NCBI GenBank assembly: GCA_900553655.1
Contig: USEQ01000102.1
Coordinates: forward strand, 1-5,540
From: an uncultured Slackia sp.
GTDB lineage: Bacteria; Actinomycetota; Coriobacteriia; Coriobacteriales; Eggerthellaceae
DNA: 5,540 bases
Direction of reading: 5' to 3'
The notes below the pieces were generated by a model. It was not told the DNA's origin. It made no database searches and was given only the letters and a program-made list of their open reading frames with translations. Within the stretch, counting starts at the first letter, position 1; the number at the start of each line of letters is the position of its first letter. Shown here piece by piece: positions 1 through 5,540 of the stretch. A program made the position numbers and the translations under genes.

Positions 1-957
1 GATCTCACGAACCTCGAGCTCGTCGATGACCTCCTGCAGATCCTGCGGCAGGCTGTCTTCGAATTCGAGGCGCTCCCCTGTTATCGGGTGCGTGAACGAC
101 AGCCTGTACGAATGCAGAAACTGGCGGTCGAGCCCCAGGTTGTCCTTCTTCTGCCATCCGTACACCGGGTCTCCCACGCAAGGATGCTTGATGTATTCCA
201 TGTGGACACGAATCTGATGCGTGCGCCCCGTGTACAGCTTGCAGTCTATGAGCGTGTAACCGTCATCGTTTTTACCGGGCTCGAAGCGGCGCTTGACCTC
301 AAACGTCGTGATGGAGGGTCGCGCGTTATCGCGGTCGGAGACCTTCATGCGCAAACGATCGCGGTCGCCACGAGCGATCGGAGCGTCCACCAGGCCGGTC
401 TCGAGGGGAATCCATCCCTGAACGAGAGCCAGGTAGTGGCGGTCCACGTCGCGCGTCCGGATATCCTCCATGAGCGCAAGCCCAACCTCGTTGGTCTTGG
501 CGCACAGCATAAGACCGCTCGTGTCCTTGTCAAGACGGTGCACGATGCCAAGGCGGTCCTGCTCGCCCTGCACGTCGCAGAGATGCTCGCGGCCGCAGTG
601 TGCGATCAGGGCGTTAACAAGCGTGTCGCCGAAATGCCCGTCGGACGGATGGCATACAAGTCCCGCCTGCTTCGATATCACCATGAGGTATTCGTCCTCA
701 TAGCGGATATCGAGAGGAATTTCCACTGCCTCGAGAACGGGAGCATGCGGATCGTCGTAGGTTTCGTATTCGAGCACGTCCCCCGCGGCGACGGTCGCGC
801 TTTTGCGCGCGATGCGCCCGTTGAGCGCAGCGCACCCCTCCGCTAAGCACTTGGCGGCGGCAGAACGCGTGGGATACAGGCCCTCGGCGGCCATGAAGGC
901 ATCGAGGCGCATGCCTGCGTATTCCGCAGCAACCTCGACGCGCGCGACATCAGTCAT
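1..957 (-). CDS. RluA-family (RluD-like) large-subunit rRNA pseudouridine synthase, C-terminus cut by window edge
   Basis: Cytoplasmic enzyme of the RluA/RluC/RluD family, which converts specific uridines in 23S rRNA (some members also tRNA) to pseudouridine. The 319 residues in the window show an N-terminal S4-like RNA-binding domain at about residues 16-63 (beginning MRLDAFMA). The catalytic domain follows, with SKQAGLVCHPS near residue 95, the signature HRLDKDTSGLM at 140-150 whose Asp143 should be the catalytic nucleophile, and GRTHQIRVHM at 244-253. The reading frame is open to base 1 with no stop. The sequence already covers the family's final conserved segment (FTHPITGERLEF), so only a few residues are missing. 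The start is fixed by the N-terminal match and by AAGGAGG six bases upstream. The ATG lies inside the 3' end of lspA (8-bp overlap), so the gene is probably co-translated with it. The S4 domain and lspA linkage favour RluD/YlyB-like over RluA, but the exact target uridine cannot be told from sequence. Confidence 0.93.
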   Translation of the reverse strand, partial: MTDVARVEVAAEYAGMRLDAFMAAEGLYPTRSAAAKCLAEGCAALNGRIARKSATVAAGDVLEYETYDDPHAPVLEAVEIPLDIRYEDEYLMVISKQAGLVCHPSDGHFGDTLVNALIAHCGREHLCDVQGEQDRLGIVHRLDKDTSGLMLCAKTNEVGLALMEDIRTRDVDRHYLALVQGWIPLETGLVDAPIARGDRDRLRMKVSDRDNARPSITTFEVKRRFEPGKNDDGYTLIDCKLYTGRTHQIRVHMEYIKHPCVGDPVYGWQKKDNLGLDRQFLHSYRLSFTHPITGERLEFEDSLPQDLQEVIDELEVREI

Positions 958-1504
958 GATGCGCCTCCTTCCCTTCATCGCAAGACGGCGTTGCCTCCTT
1001 GCGAGACGACGGCCTCGTTGCCAGCAGATAGCCTATAACGAGCAGAACGAACCCGCAGGTCACACCGATATCGGCGATATTGAACACCGGAAAGTCCATG
1101 AATGTCAAATCGATGAAATCGACGACGAAACCGTTCGCGAAACGGTCGATGGCGTTGCCTATCCCCCCTGCGGCAATGAGCGAGAGAGCGCAGGTCTCAA
1201 ACGCCGTCGCCCGATGCCCGAAAGCCCGTTCGTAGAACAGAAAAACCAGCACGACTGCGATGCAGACGACGACGGAAACCACGCCGAGCGCAAACGTCGA
1301 ATCGCCGAACATGCCCCAGGCGGCGCCGGTATTGTGCACGAGACGAAAACGGAACAGCCCGAACTCCGAAGCGGAAACCTGCCCGAGCGCGTATGAGCTC
1401 TGGAAATAGGCCTTGGTCAGTTGGTCGAGAACGAGCCAAAGGGCGGCGACGCCCGCAAAGACGCCGCCGCTTTTCGCCAGAGAAGAATATCGGCTTTCTA
1501 CCAT
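950..1504 (-). CDS. lspA: Lipoprotein signal peptidase (signal peptidase II)
   Basis: Integral membrane aspartyl protease that removes the signal peptide from diacylglyceryl-modified prolipoproteins just before the lipidated cysteine. The 184-residue product has the usual family length and four hydrophobic segments, at about residues 13-30, 70-90, 102-119 and 147-163. Family motifs are intact: DQLTK at 27-31, HNTGAAWGMF at 57-66, GNAIDRFANGFVVDF at 116-130 and FNIADIG at 141-147. The two catalytic aspartates should be Asp120 and Asp145. A polar cytoplasmic tail follows the last helix. The ATG at 1504 is chosen because the first helix starts about ten residues later. An open frame continues upstream to 1609, but that extension is Arg-rich, lies wholly inside ileS and matches nothing in the family. 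The start lies 5 bp after the ileS stop with no good Shine-Dalgarno, which suggests translational coupling to ileS. The 3' end overlaps the pseudouridine synthase gene by 8 bp. Confidence 0.96.
   Translation of the reverse strand: MVESRYSSLAKSGGVFAGVAALWLVLDQLTKAYFQSSYALGQVSASEFGLFRFRLVHNTGAAWGMFGDSTFALGVVSVVVCIAVVLVFLFYERAFGHRATAFETCALSLIAAGGIGNAIDRFANGFVVDFIDLTFMDFPVFNIADIGVTCGFVLLVIGYLLATRPSSRKEATPSCDEGKEAHHD
964..970 (-). promoter_or_regulatory. Ribosome binding site of the pseudouridine synthase gene, inside lspA
   Basis: The minus strand reads AAGGAGG six bases before the ATG at 957, a near-perfect Shine-Dalgarno sequence. It lies inside the last codons of lspA (encoding Lys-Glu-Ala), so the LspA tail sequence is partly dictated by this site. 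It settles the start of the downstream gene. Confidence 0.8.
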
Positions 1505-1509
1505 GGGTT

Positions 1510-4356
1510 CTATTCGCCCATGCTCTCGAGAACTTCGCCGCAACGCGCGCACACGTCGGGGTGCGCCGCATTGCCGCCGAGCTCGCGATAGTTCCAGCAA
1601 CGCGGGCACTTGTCCGCCGCGGTCTTTTCCACGGTCACGACGATATCTTCGCCCTCTGCGCGCTCGACCACGACGCTCGCCACGATGAAGAGCTCCTCGA
1701 GGTCGGCCGCATCGGCGGACGAAAGAACCTCGAAGGCGGCCTCGGGCGCGGCGATGGTGAGCGCGGCCTCCTGGCTCTTGTTCACCGTCTTGGCGGTACG
1801 CGCGTCTTCAAGCGCCTTGGTCACCGCATCGCGAGCGGCGAGCAGCGAATCGAAGCGGTCCATAAACGCCTGGGCTTCTTCGCCCTCGGGAAGCGCGGGG
1901 GCGAAATCGGCATCGGTCGGCCAGCCGGCGAGCTGCACGTTCACGGGACGTCCTTCGCGATTGCGCTCCGCCTCAGGATAATGCTCCCAGACCTCGTCGC
2001 AGGTGAACGAAAGAATCGGGCTCATAACGCGAACCATAACCTCGAGAATGTTCATGAGCACGGTCTGAGCGGCACGACGAGATACGGAGTTCGGCGCCTC
2101 CGCATACAGGCGGTCCTTGATGACGTCCATATAGACGGCGGACAGGTCGGTGATGACGTAGTCGTACAGCGCGCGGAAGACGGAATGGAACTTGTACTCG
2201 TCATAGCCGCGCTCGACCTCGTGAAGCACCTCGCGCAGACGAAGCATGGCCCATACGTCGATAGGCTTGAGGTCGACGAAGTCGACGCGGTCGCGCTCCC
2301 AGTCGAATCCGTCGAGATTGCCCAACAGGAAGCGGAAGGTGTTGCGGAAACGACGATAGGCGTCAGAGGTGCGCTGCAGGATGGTGTCGCCGATGGAGAC
2401 GTCGACGGAGTAGTCCGTGGAAGCGACCCACAGACGCAGCACGTCGGCACCGTATTTATCGGTGACCTCGCGCGGGTCGATGCCGTTGCCCTTGGACTTG
2501 GACATCTTCTCGCCGTTTTCGTCGACGGTGAAACCGCAGCACATGACGCTCTTGTACGGAGCAGTGCCGAATGCGCCCACGCCGCACATGAGCGAGCTCT
2601 GGAACCAACCGCGATGCTGGTCGGAGCCTTCGAGGTACATATCAGCAGGCCAACGCAGGCCGTCCGCCTCGGCGCGATGCTTCAAAACGCCGACGTGAGA
2701 AACGCCGGACTCCCACCAGACGTCGAGGATGTCCTTTTCGGGGAGCACGTCTTCGCAGCCGCACTTCGGGCAGCACGTGCCAGCGGGCAGATACTCCTTC
2801 GGGTCCTTCGTGAACCAGGCGTCGGCGCCCTCCGTGTTGAAAAGGTCGATGACGGCATCGAAGGTGGACTCGTCGGCGATGATCTCGCCGCAGCTCGCGC
2901 ACTTGAACACGGGGATGGGCACGCCCCAGCTGCGCTGGCGGGAAATGCACCAGTCGGGACGATCGGCCACCATGGCACCGATGCGGTTCTGGCCCCACTC
3001 GGGAATCCACTGGACGTGGTTGCGGATCTGATCGAGAGCCGCCTCGCGCAGGCCGGTCTTCTCCATGGAGACGAACCACTGGTCGGTGGCGCGGAAGATG
3101 ACCGATTGGTGGCAGCGCCAGCAATGCGGATAGCTGTGGTTGATGTCGACGTGCGCGACAAGCGTTCCCTGCTCTTTGAGCCACTCGATGATCTTCGGAT
3201 TGGCCTCATCGGTGTCAAGACCGGCGAACAGGGGCACATAGTCGGTGAAGCGGCCATCGTCATCGACCGGCATGATGGTTTCGATGCCGAACTCCTGGCC
3301 CACCAGGTAGTCGTCTACGCCGTGGCCGGGAGCGGTATGAACCGCACCGGTGCCGGCATCGAGGGTGACGTGGTCGCCCCAGATGATGCGTCCGACGTTG
3401 TCCTGGATGACCGGGCACACGTACGTGACGCCGCCGAACTGGTCGCCGTTCATGAGAACGGGCTCACCGTCGGCTTCGACCACGCGATAATTCTCCCAAC
3501 CGGCAACTTCGGCAACCTGCTCCACCATTTCATGGGCGAACAGCATGAACTTGCCGTCGGCTTCGACGAAGCAGTATTTGATTTCAGGGCCGAAGGACAC
3601 GGCCGTGTTCGCAGGAAGCGTCCATGGCGTGGTGGTCCAGATCAAGACGTACGCGTTGTCCGCATCGACGCCTGCGGCGACGAACGGCTCGGGAACCTCG
3701 TTGAGCTTGAAGTTCACGTAGATAGACGGAGACATCTCGTCGGCATACTCGATCTCGGCCTCGGCCAAGGCGGTGTGGCAATGCTTGCACCAATGGATGG
3801 GCTTACGGCCGCGATAGACGGCGCCGTCAAGGTACATCTGCTTGAACACTTCGACGTTGGCGGACTCAAAGCTCGGCTGGAACGTCAGATACGGATGCTC
3901 CCAATCGCCGTTGACGCCAAGGCGCTTGAACCCTTCGCGCTGAACATCGACGAAGCGCTCGGCCCATTCGCGACAGAGTTCGCGCACTTTGGACTGCGGA
4001 AGCTCTTTCATCTTCTCGGTGCCGAGCTTCTTTTCCACCTCGTGCTCGATAGGCTGGCCATGGCAGTCCCAGCCCGGGATGTAAGGGGTGAAATAACCGC
4101 GCTGGGCATGCGATTTGACAACGAAGTCCTTGAGGATCTTGTTGAAAGCATGGCCGATGTGAATCGGTCCGTTCGCATACGGAGGGCCGTCATGCAGGAT
4201 GAACGGCTCGCCATCTTTGTTCTTCTCCAAAACACGGTGATAGATATCCTGCTCGACCCACTTCTCCAAGCGCTTCGGCTCGTTCTCGGGCAGATTCGCG
4301 CGCATGGCGAAATCCGTCTTGGGCAGGTTCATCGAGTGCTTGTAATCGTTTCCCAT
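1510..4356 (-). CDS. ileS: Isoleucyl-tRNA synthetase, bacterial type
   Basis: Class I aminoacyl-tRNA synthetase that charges tRNA-Ile with isoleucine in the cytoplasm and hydrolyses mischarged Val. The product is 948 residues, the normal length for bacterial IleRS. Landmarks in order: N-terminal NLPKTDFAMR; HIGH motif at 66-69; GWDCHGQPIEHEV at 96-108; Cys190/Cys193; CP1 editing domain with the Thr-rich TTTPWTLPAN at 241-250 and GTGAVHTAPGHGVDDY at 335-350; HCWRC at 411-415; an insert with Cys486/Cys489 and Cys528/529/532/534; DVWWESGVSH at 545-554; KMSKS at 617-621; anticodon-binding domain; and a C-terminal zinc finger with Cys917, 920, 936 and 939. The HIGH-region sequence (HIGHAFNKILKD) is of the IleS1 type rather than the mupirocin-resistant IleS2 type. 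The ATG at 4356 is preferred because GGAG lies six bases upstream and the protein then begins as in E. coli IleS. An ATG seven codons earlier (4377) has no ribosome binding site. It is the first gene of the ileS-lspA-synthase unit. Confidence 0.98.
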   Translation of the reverse strand: MGNDYKHSMNLPKTDFAMRANLPENEPKRLEKWVEQDIYHRVLEKNKDGEPFILHDGPPYANGPIHIGHAFNKILKDFVVKSHAQRGYFTPYIPGWDCHGQPIEHEVEKKLGTEKMKELPQSKVRELCREWAERFVDVQREGFKRLGVNGDWEHPYLTFQPSFESANVEVFKQMYLDGAVYRGRKPIHWCKHCHTALAEAEIEYADEMSPSIYVNFKLNEVPEPFVAAGVDADNAYVLIWTTTPWTLPANTAVSFGPEIKYCFVEADGKFMLFAHEMVEQVAEVAGWENYRVVEADGEPVLMNGDQFGGVTYVCPVIQDNVGRIIWGDHVTLDAGTGAVHTAPGHGVDDYLVGQEFGIETIMPVDDDGRFTDYVPLFAGLDTDEANPKIIEWLKEQGTLVAHVDINHSYPHCWRCHQSVIFRATDQWFVSMEKTGLREAALDQIRNHVQWIPEWGQNRIGAMVADRPDWCISRQRSWGVPIPVFKCASCGEIIADESTFDAVIDLFNTEGADAWFTKDPKEYLPAGTCCPKCGCEDVLPEKDILDVWWESGVSHVGVLKHRAEADGLRWPADMYLEGSDQHRGWFQSSLMCGVGAFGTAPYKSVMCCGFTVDENGEKMSKSKGNGIDPREVTDKYGADVLRLWVASTDYSVDVSIGDTILQRTSDAYRRFRNTFRFLLGNLDGFDWERDRVDFVDLKPIDVWAMLRLREVLHEVERGYDEYKFHSVFRALYDYVITDLSAVYMDVIKDRLYAEAPNSVSRRAAQTVLMNILEVMVRVMSPILSFTCDEVWEHYPEAERNREGRPVNVQLAGWPTDADFAPALPEGEEAQAFMDRFDSLLAARDAVTKALEDARTAKTVNKSQEAALTIAAPEAAFEVLSSADAADLEELFIVASVVVERAEGEDIVVTVEKTAADKCPRCWNYRELGGNAAHPDVCARCGEVLESMGE

Positions 4357-4362
4357 CGTGTA

Positions 4363-4366
4363 CTCC
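4363..4366 (-). promoter_or_regulatory. Ribosome binding site deciding the ileS start
   Basis: The minus strand has GGAG six bases before the ATG at 4356, with an additional AAAGGA just upstream (4369-4374). Both lie downstream of, or overlap, the alternative ATG at 4377, so they can serve only the 4356 start. No comparable site precedes 4377. Confidence 0.65.
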
Positions 4367-4407
4367 GATCCTTTCATTCAAATCGCACAGGCACTACAGC
4401 GCGACGT

Positions 4408-4419
4408 ATTGCGCGCAAT
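4408..4419. promoter_or_regulatory. Perfect 12-bp palindrome at the ileS start site, possible operator
   Basis: ATTGCGCGCAAT reads the same on both strands and sits 7 to 18 bases downstream of the ileS -10 box, overlapping the expected transcription start. A perfect palindrome with no loop makes a poor RNA hairpin but a typical dimeric-protein operator. No known regulator motif is recognised, so the function is inferred from position only. Confidence 0.35.
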
Positions 4420-4425
4420 TTGCCT

Positions 4426-4431
4426 ATTATA
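4426..4431 (-). promoter_or_regulatory. Candidate ileS promoter (-10 box)
   Basis: The minus strand carries a perfect TATAAT here, in the intergenic region about 70 bases before the ileS start codon. This would give a 5' leader of roughly 60 bases. No convincing -35 hexamer is found at 16-19 bp spacing (GCGTGG at 17 bp) and there is no extended -10 TG, so the promoter may need an activator or may be weak. It would drive the whole ileS-lspA-synthase unit. Confidence 0.5.
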
Positions 4432-4496
4432 GGGAAAATTGTGACATTCCACGCCATGTATTCGATAAAGTTTCGTACGACCCCATCCACAAAGTC

Positions 4497-4502
4497 TATA
4501 CT
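4497..4502 (+). promoter_or_regulatory. Weak candidate degV promoter (-10 box)
   Basis: TATACT matches the -10 consensus at five of six positions and lies about 134 bases before the DegV-family start codon. No good -35 box is visible at the right spacing. A second hexamer, TATTCT at 4509-4514, is an alternative. Either would leave a leader of over 100 bases with no riboswitch I can recognise. Confidence 0.25.
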
Positions 4503-4624
4503 CTTGTCTATTCTGGCCGAACGCACGCTGCGAGACAAGCGCGGCCCGACCCTCGTCACACCGCAGGCGATGGGGGACAGTCCGCCAAGGCACGCTCGAT
4601 GCAATGCCGGCCTCGAAGCAACAG

Positions 4625-4631
4625 AAGGAGG
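4625..4631 (+). promoter_or_regulatory. Ribosome binding site of the DegV-family gene
   Basis: AAGGAGG stands four bases before the ATG at 4636. It selects this start over an in-frame ATG at 4570, which has no comparable site and would add 22 residues unlike the family N-terminus. Confidence 0.8.
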
Positions 4632-4635
4632 ATTC

Positions 4636-5505
4636 ATGGCTTACCGCATTGTGACCGACTCCGCCAGCAATCTCGTCGAAGAGATGATTGACGAATTCGG
4701 TCTGGAAGTTTTGCCGCTGACATTTATGGTGGACGGCGTAGAGCATCGCAGCTATCTCAAAGGGGCGAAAACCGACCTCAAGCAGTTCTACACCATGATG
4801 CGCGAGGGCAAGGTGATCACCACATCCCTTCCCAACATGCAAGAAACCGAAAACACATTGCGCGCCATTCTCGAACAGGGAGATGATGTTCTCTACCTGG
4901 GCTTCTCGAGCGCTCTTTCCGGAACCTACCAGGCAACGGCCCTTCTCATGGAGCAGCTCTCCGAAGAATACCCGCAGCGCACCCTGCGAGCCGAAGAGAC
5001 GTTCGCGGCATCGGGCGGGCAAGGCATGCTCGTATACCTCGCCTGCAAGAAAGCGCAAGAAGGAGCAACGCTCGATGAAGTGGGCGATTTCGTCGTGCAG
5101 ACGCGAGACCATCTGTGCCACTGGTTCACCGTCGACGACCTGATGTTTTTGTTCCGCGGCGGACGCGTGAGCCGCACGAGCGCCTGGGCGGGCACGATGC
5201 TCAATATCAAGCCGGTGCTTCACGTTGACAGCAAGGGCGCTCTTGTTCCGATGGAAAAAGTTCGCGGACGCAAGAAGTCCATCAAAGCCCTTGTCGACCA
5301 CATGGAGAAAACCGCCATCGAGCCAGCATCTCAAACCGTCTTCATCACTCACGGCGACTGCATCGAGGATGTCGAACTGCTTAAGTCGGAAATAGCCGAA
5401 CGCCTCGGCGTCACCGATTTCGTCGTGAACTACGTAGACCCCGTCATCGGAGCGCATTCAGGCCCGGGGACCTTGGCGCTTTTCTTTGTCGGAACGGAAA
5501 AATAA
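4636..5505 (+). CDS. DegV-family (FakB-like) fatty-acid-binding protein
   Basis: Cytoplasmic lipid-binding protein of the DegV family. Characterised members (FakB) hold a fatty acid while the kinase FakA phosphorylates it for phospholipid synthesis. The 289-residue product has the usual length and begins with the family start (YRIVTDSASNL, residues 3-13). Further motifs are TTSLPNMQE at 62-70, GFSSALSGTYQA at 89-100, ASGGQGMLVYLA at 125-136, FRGGRVSRTSA at 173-183, LNIKPVLHVD at 189-198, KVRGRKKS at 208-215 and IGAHSGPGTLALFFVG at 271-286. By analogy with solved members, the Thr/Ser of TTS, a Ser of SSALSGT and His274 should contact the carboxylate. The middle motif is usually TSQPS in the family and here is TSLPN. 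No FakA-like kinase gene is in the window. The gene is monocistronic as far as can be seen: divergent from ileS and followed at once by a hairpin. The bound ligand and partner cannot be told from sequence. Confidence 0.94.
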   Translation: MAYRIVTDSASNLVEEMIDEFGLEVLPLTFMVDGVEHRSYLKGAKTDLKQFYTMMREGKVITTSLPNMQETENTLRAILEQGDDVLYLGFSSALSGTYQATALLMEQLSEEYPQRTLRAEETFAASGGQGMLVYLACKKAQEGATLDEVGDFVVQTRDHLCHWFTVDDLMFLFRGGRVSRTSAWAGTMLNIKPVLHVDSKGALVPMEKVRGRKKSIKALVDHMEKTAIEPASQTVFITHGDCIEDVELLKSEIAERLGVTDFVVNYVDPVIGAHSGPGTLALFFVGTEK

Positions 5506-5509
5506 CGAA

Positions 5510-5535
5510 TCGGCGGATGCGCCTGCATCCGCCGA
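5510..5535. terminator. Perfect hairpin after the DegV-family gene, probable (bidirectional) terminator
   Basis: The arms TCGGCGGATGC (5510-5520) and GCATCCGCCGA (5525-5535) are exact reverse complements, giving an 11-bp GC-rich stem with a four-base loop GCCT, starting 5 bp after the stop codon. On the plus strand the bases after the stem are CCCCA and the window ends, so a U tract is not seen. On the minus strand the stem is followed by TTCGTTATTTTTCC, which is U-rich, so it could also stop transcripts entering from the right. Confidence 0.75.
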
Positions 5536-5540
5536 CCCCA

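Larger units (their letters stand above)
4357..4635. other. Divergent intergenic region between ileS and the DegV-family gene
   Basis: This 279-bp stretch holds start signals for genes on both sides and looks more AT-rich near 4420-4515 than the flanking genes. Apart from the promoter-like boxes and the 12-bp palindrome, I see an 8-bp palindrome TCGTACGA at 4473-4480. I see no tRNA, no small ORF with its own ribosome binding site, and no T-box (no TGGNACCGCG-like sequence on the minus strand). Confidence 0.7.

Noticed and set aside
88..846. A 252-residue plus-strand open frame at the left of the window.
   Set aside because: It is antisense in codon register to the pseudouridine synthase, whose catalytic and RNA-binding motifs are all intact. 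It has no ribosome binding site or family match that I can see.
1505..1609. Upstream extension of lspA to an ATG at 1609.
   Set aside because: The added 35 residues are Arg-rich, lie fully inside the ileS zinc-finger coding region, and precede the normal LspA start just before its first membrane helix.
4375..4377. Alternative ileS start seven codons upstream (ATG on the minus strand).
   Set aside because: It has no Shine-Dalgarno. The extra residues MKGSEYT are encoded by the ribosome binding site region of the 4356 start and are absent from typical IleRS N-termini.
4436..4448. TTGTGACATT resembling a CRP/FNR half-site upstream of the ileS -10 box.
   Set aside because: Only one half-site is present, with no symmetric partner at the right spacing, so it is no better than chance.
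4570..4635. In-frame upstream ATG adding 22 residues to the DegV protein.
   Set aside because: The extension is not like the family N-terminus, lacks a good ribosome binding site, and contains the strong AAGGAGG of the 4636 start.
4378..5457. A 359-residue minus-strand open frame opposite degV that ends right against the upstream ATG of ileS.
   Set aside because: It is the codon-aligned shadow of degV plus intergenic sequence, has no recognisable domain, and owes its length to the absence of TTA, CTA and TCA codons in degV.
1393..5505. A 1370-residue plus-strand open frame that would fuse over a thousand residues to the N-terminus of the DegV protein.
   Set aside because: Its first 2.9 kb is the codon-aligned antisense of ileS, which has clear IleRS motifs from end to end. 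The DegV part has its own Shine-Dalgarno and a canonical family N-terminus at 4636.

Overview
The window holds four protein-coding genes and one short intergenic region. All four are recognisable housekeeping-type genes, with no mobile element, CRISPR array, RNA gene or obvious novel system. Base composition is moderately GC-rich. The proteins look like those of a GC-rich Gram-positive bacterium. From the flavour of the IleRS and DegV sequences I would guess the Coriobacteriia (Eggerthellaceae-like), but this is inference, not something the bases prove.

Left part (1-4356, minus strand): a tight three-gene unit read right to left. ileS (isoleucyl-tRNA synthetase) comes first, then lspA (lipoprotein signal peptidase) 5 bp after the ileS stop, then an RluA-family rRNA pseudouridine synthase whose start overlaps the end of lspA by 8 bp. 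The synthase runs off the left edge and is missing only its last few residues. The ileS-lspA-rluD-like order is a common bacterial arrangement. The spacing implies one transcript with translational coupling, linking tRNA charging, ribosome modification and lipoprotein maturation mainly through shared expression.

Middle (4357-4635): a 279-bp intergenic region between divergent genes. It carries a consensus -10 box for ileS, a perfect 12-bp palindrome at the predicted ileS transcription start, and a weaker candidate -10 box for degV. I see no T-box leader on the ileS side.

Right part (4636-5540, plus strand): a complete DegV-family (FakB-like) fatty-acid-binding protein gene with a strong ribosome binding site. 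It is followed within 5 bp by a perfect 11-bp-stem hairpin that is very likely a transcription terminator.

The most useful second-look items are the palindrome over the ileS start site, the extra cysteine pairs in IleRS, the altered head-group loop in the DegV protein, and very long stop-free antisense frames. Those frames come from codon choice and should not be annotated as genes.
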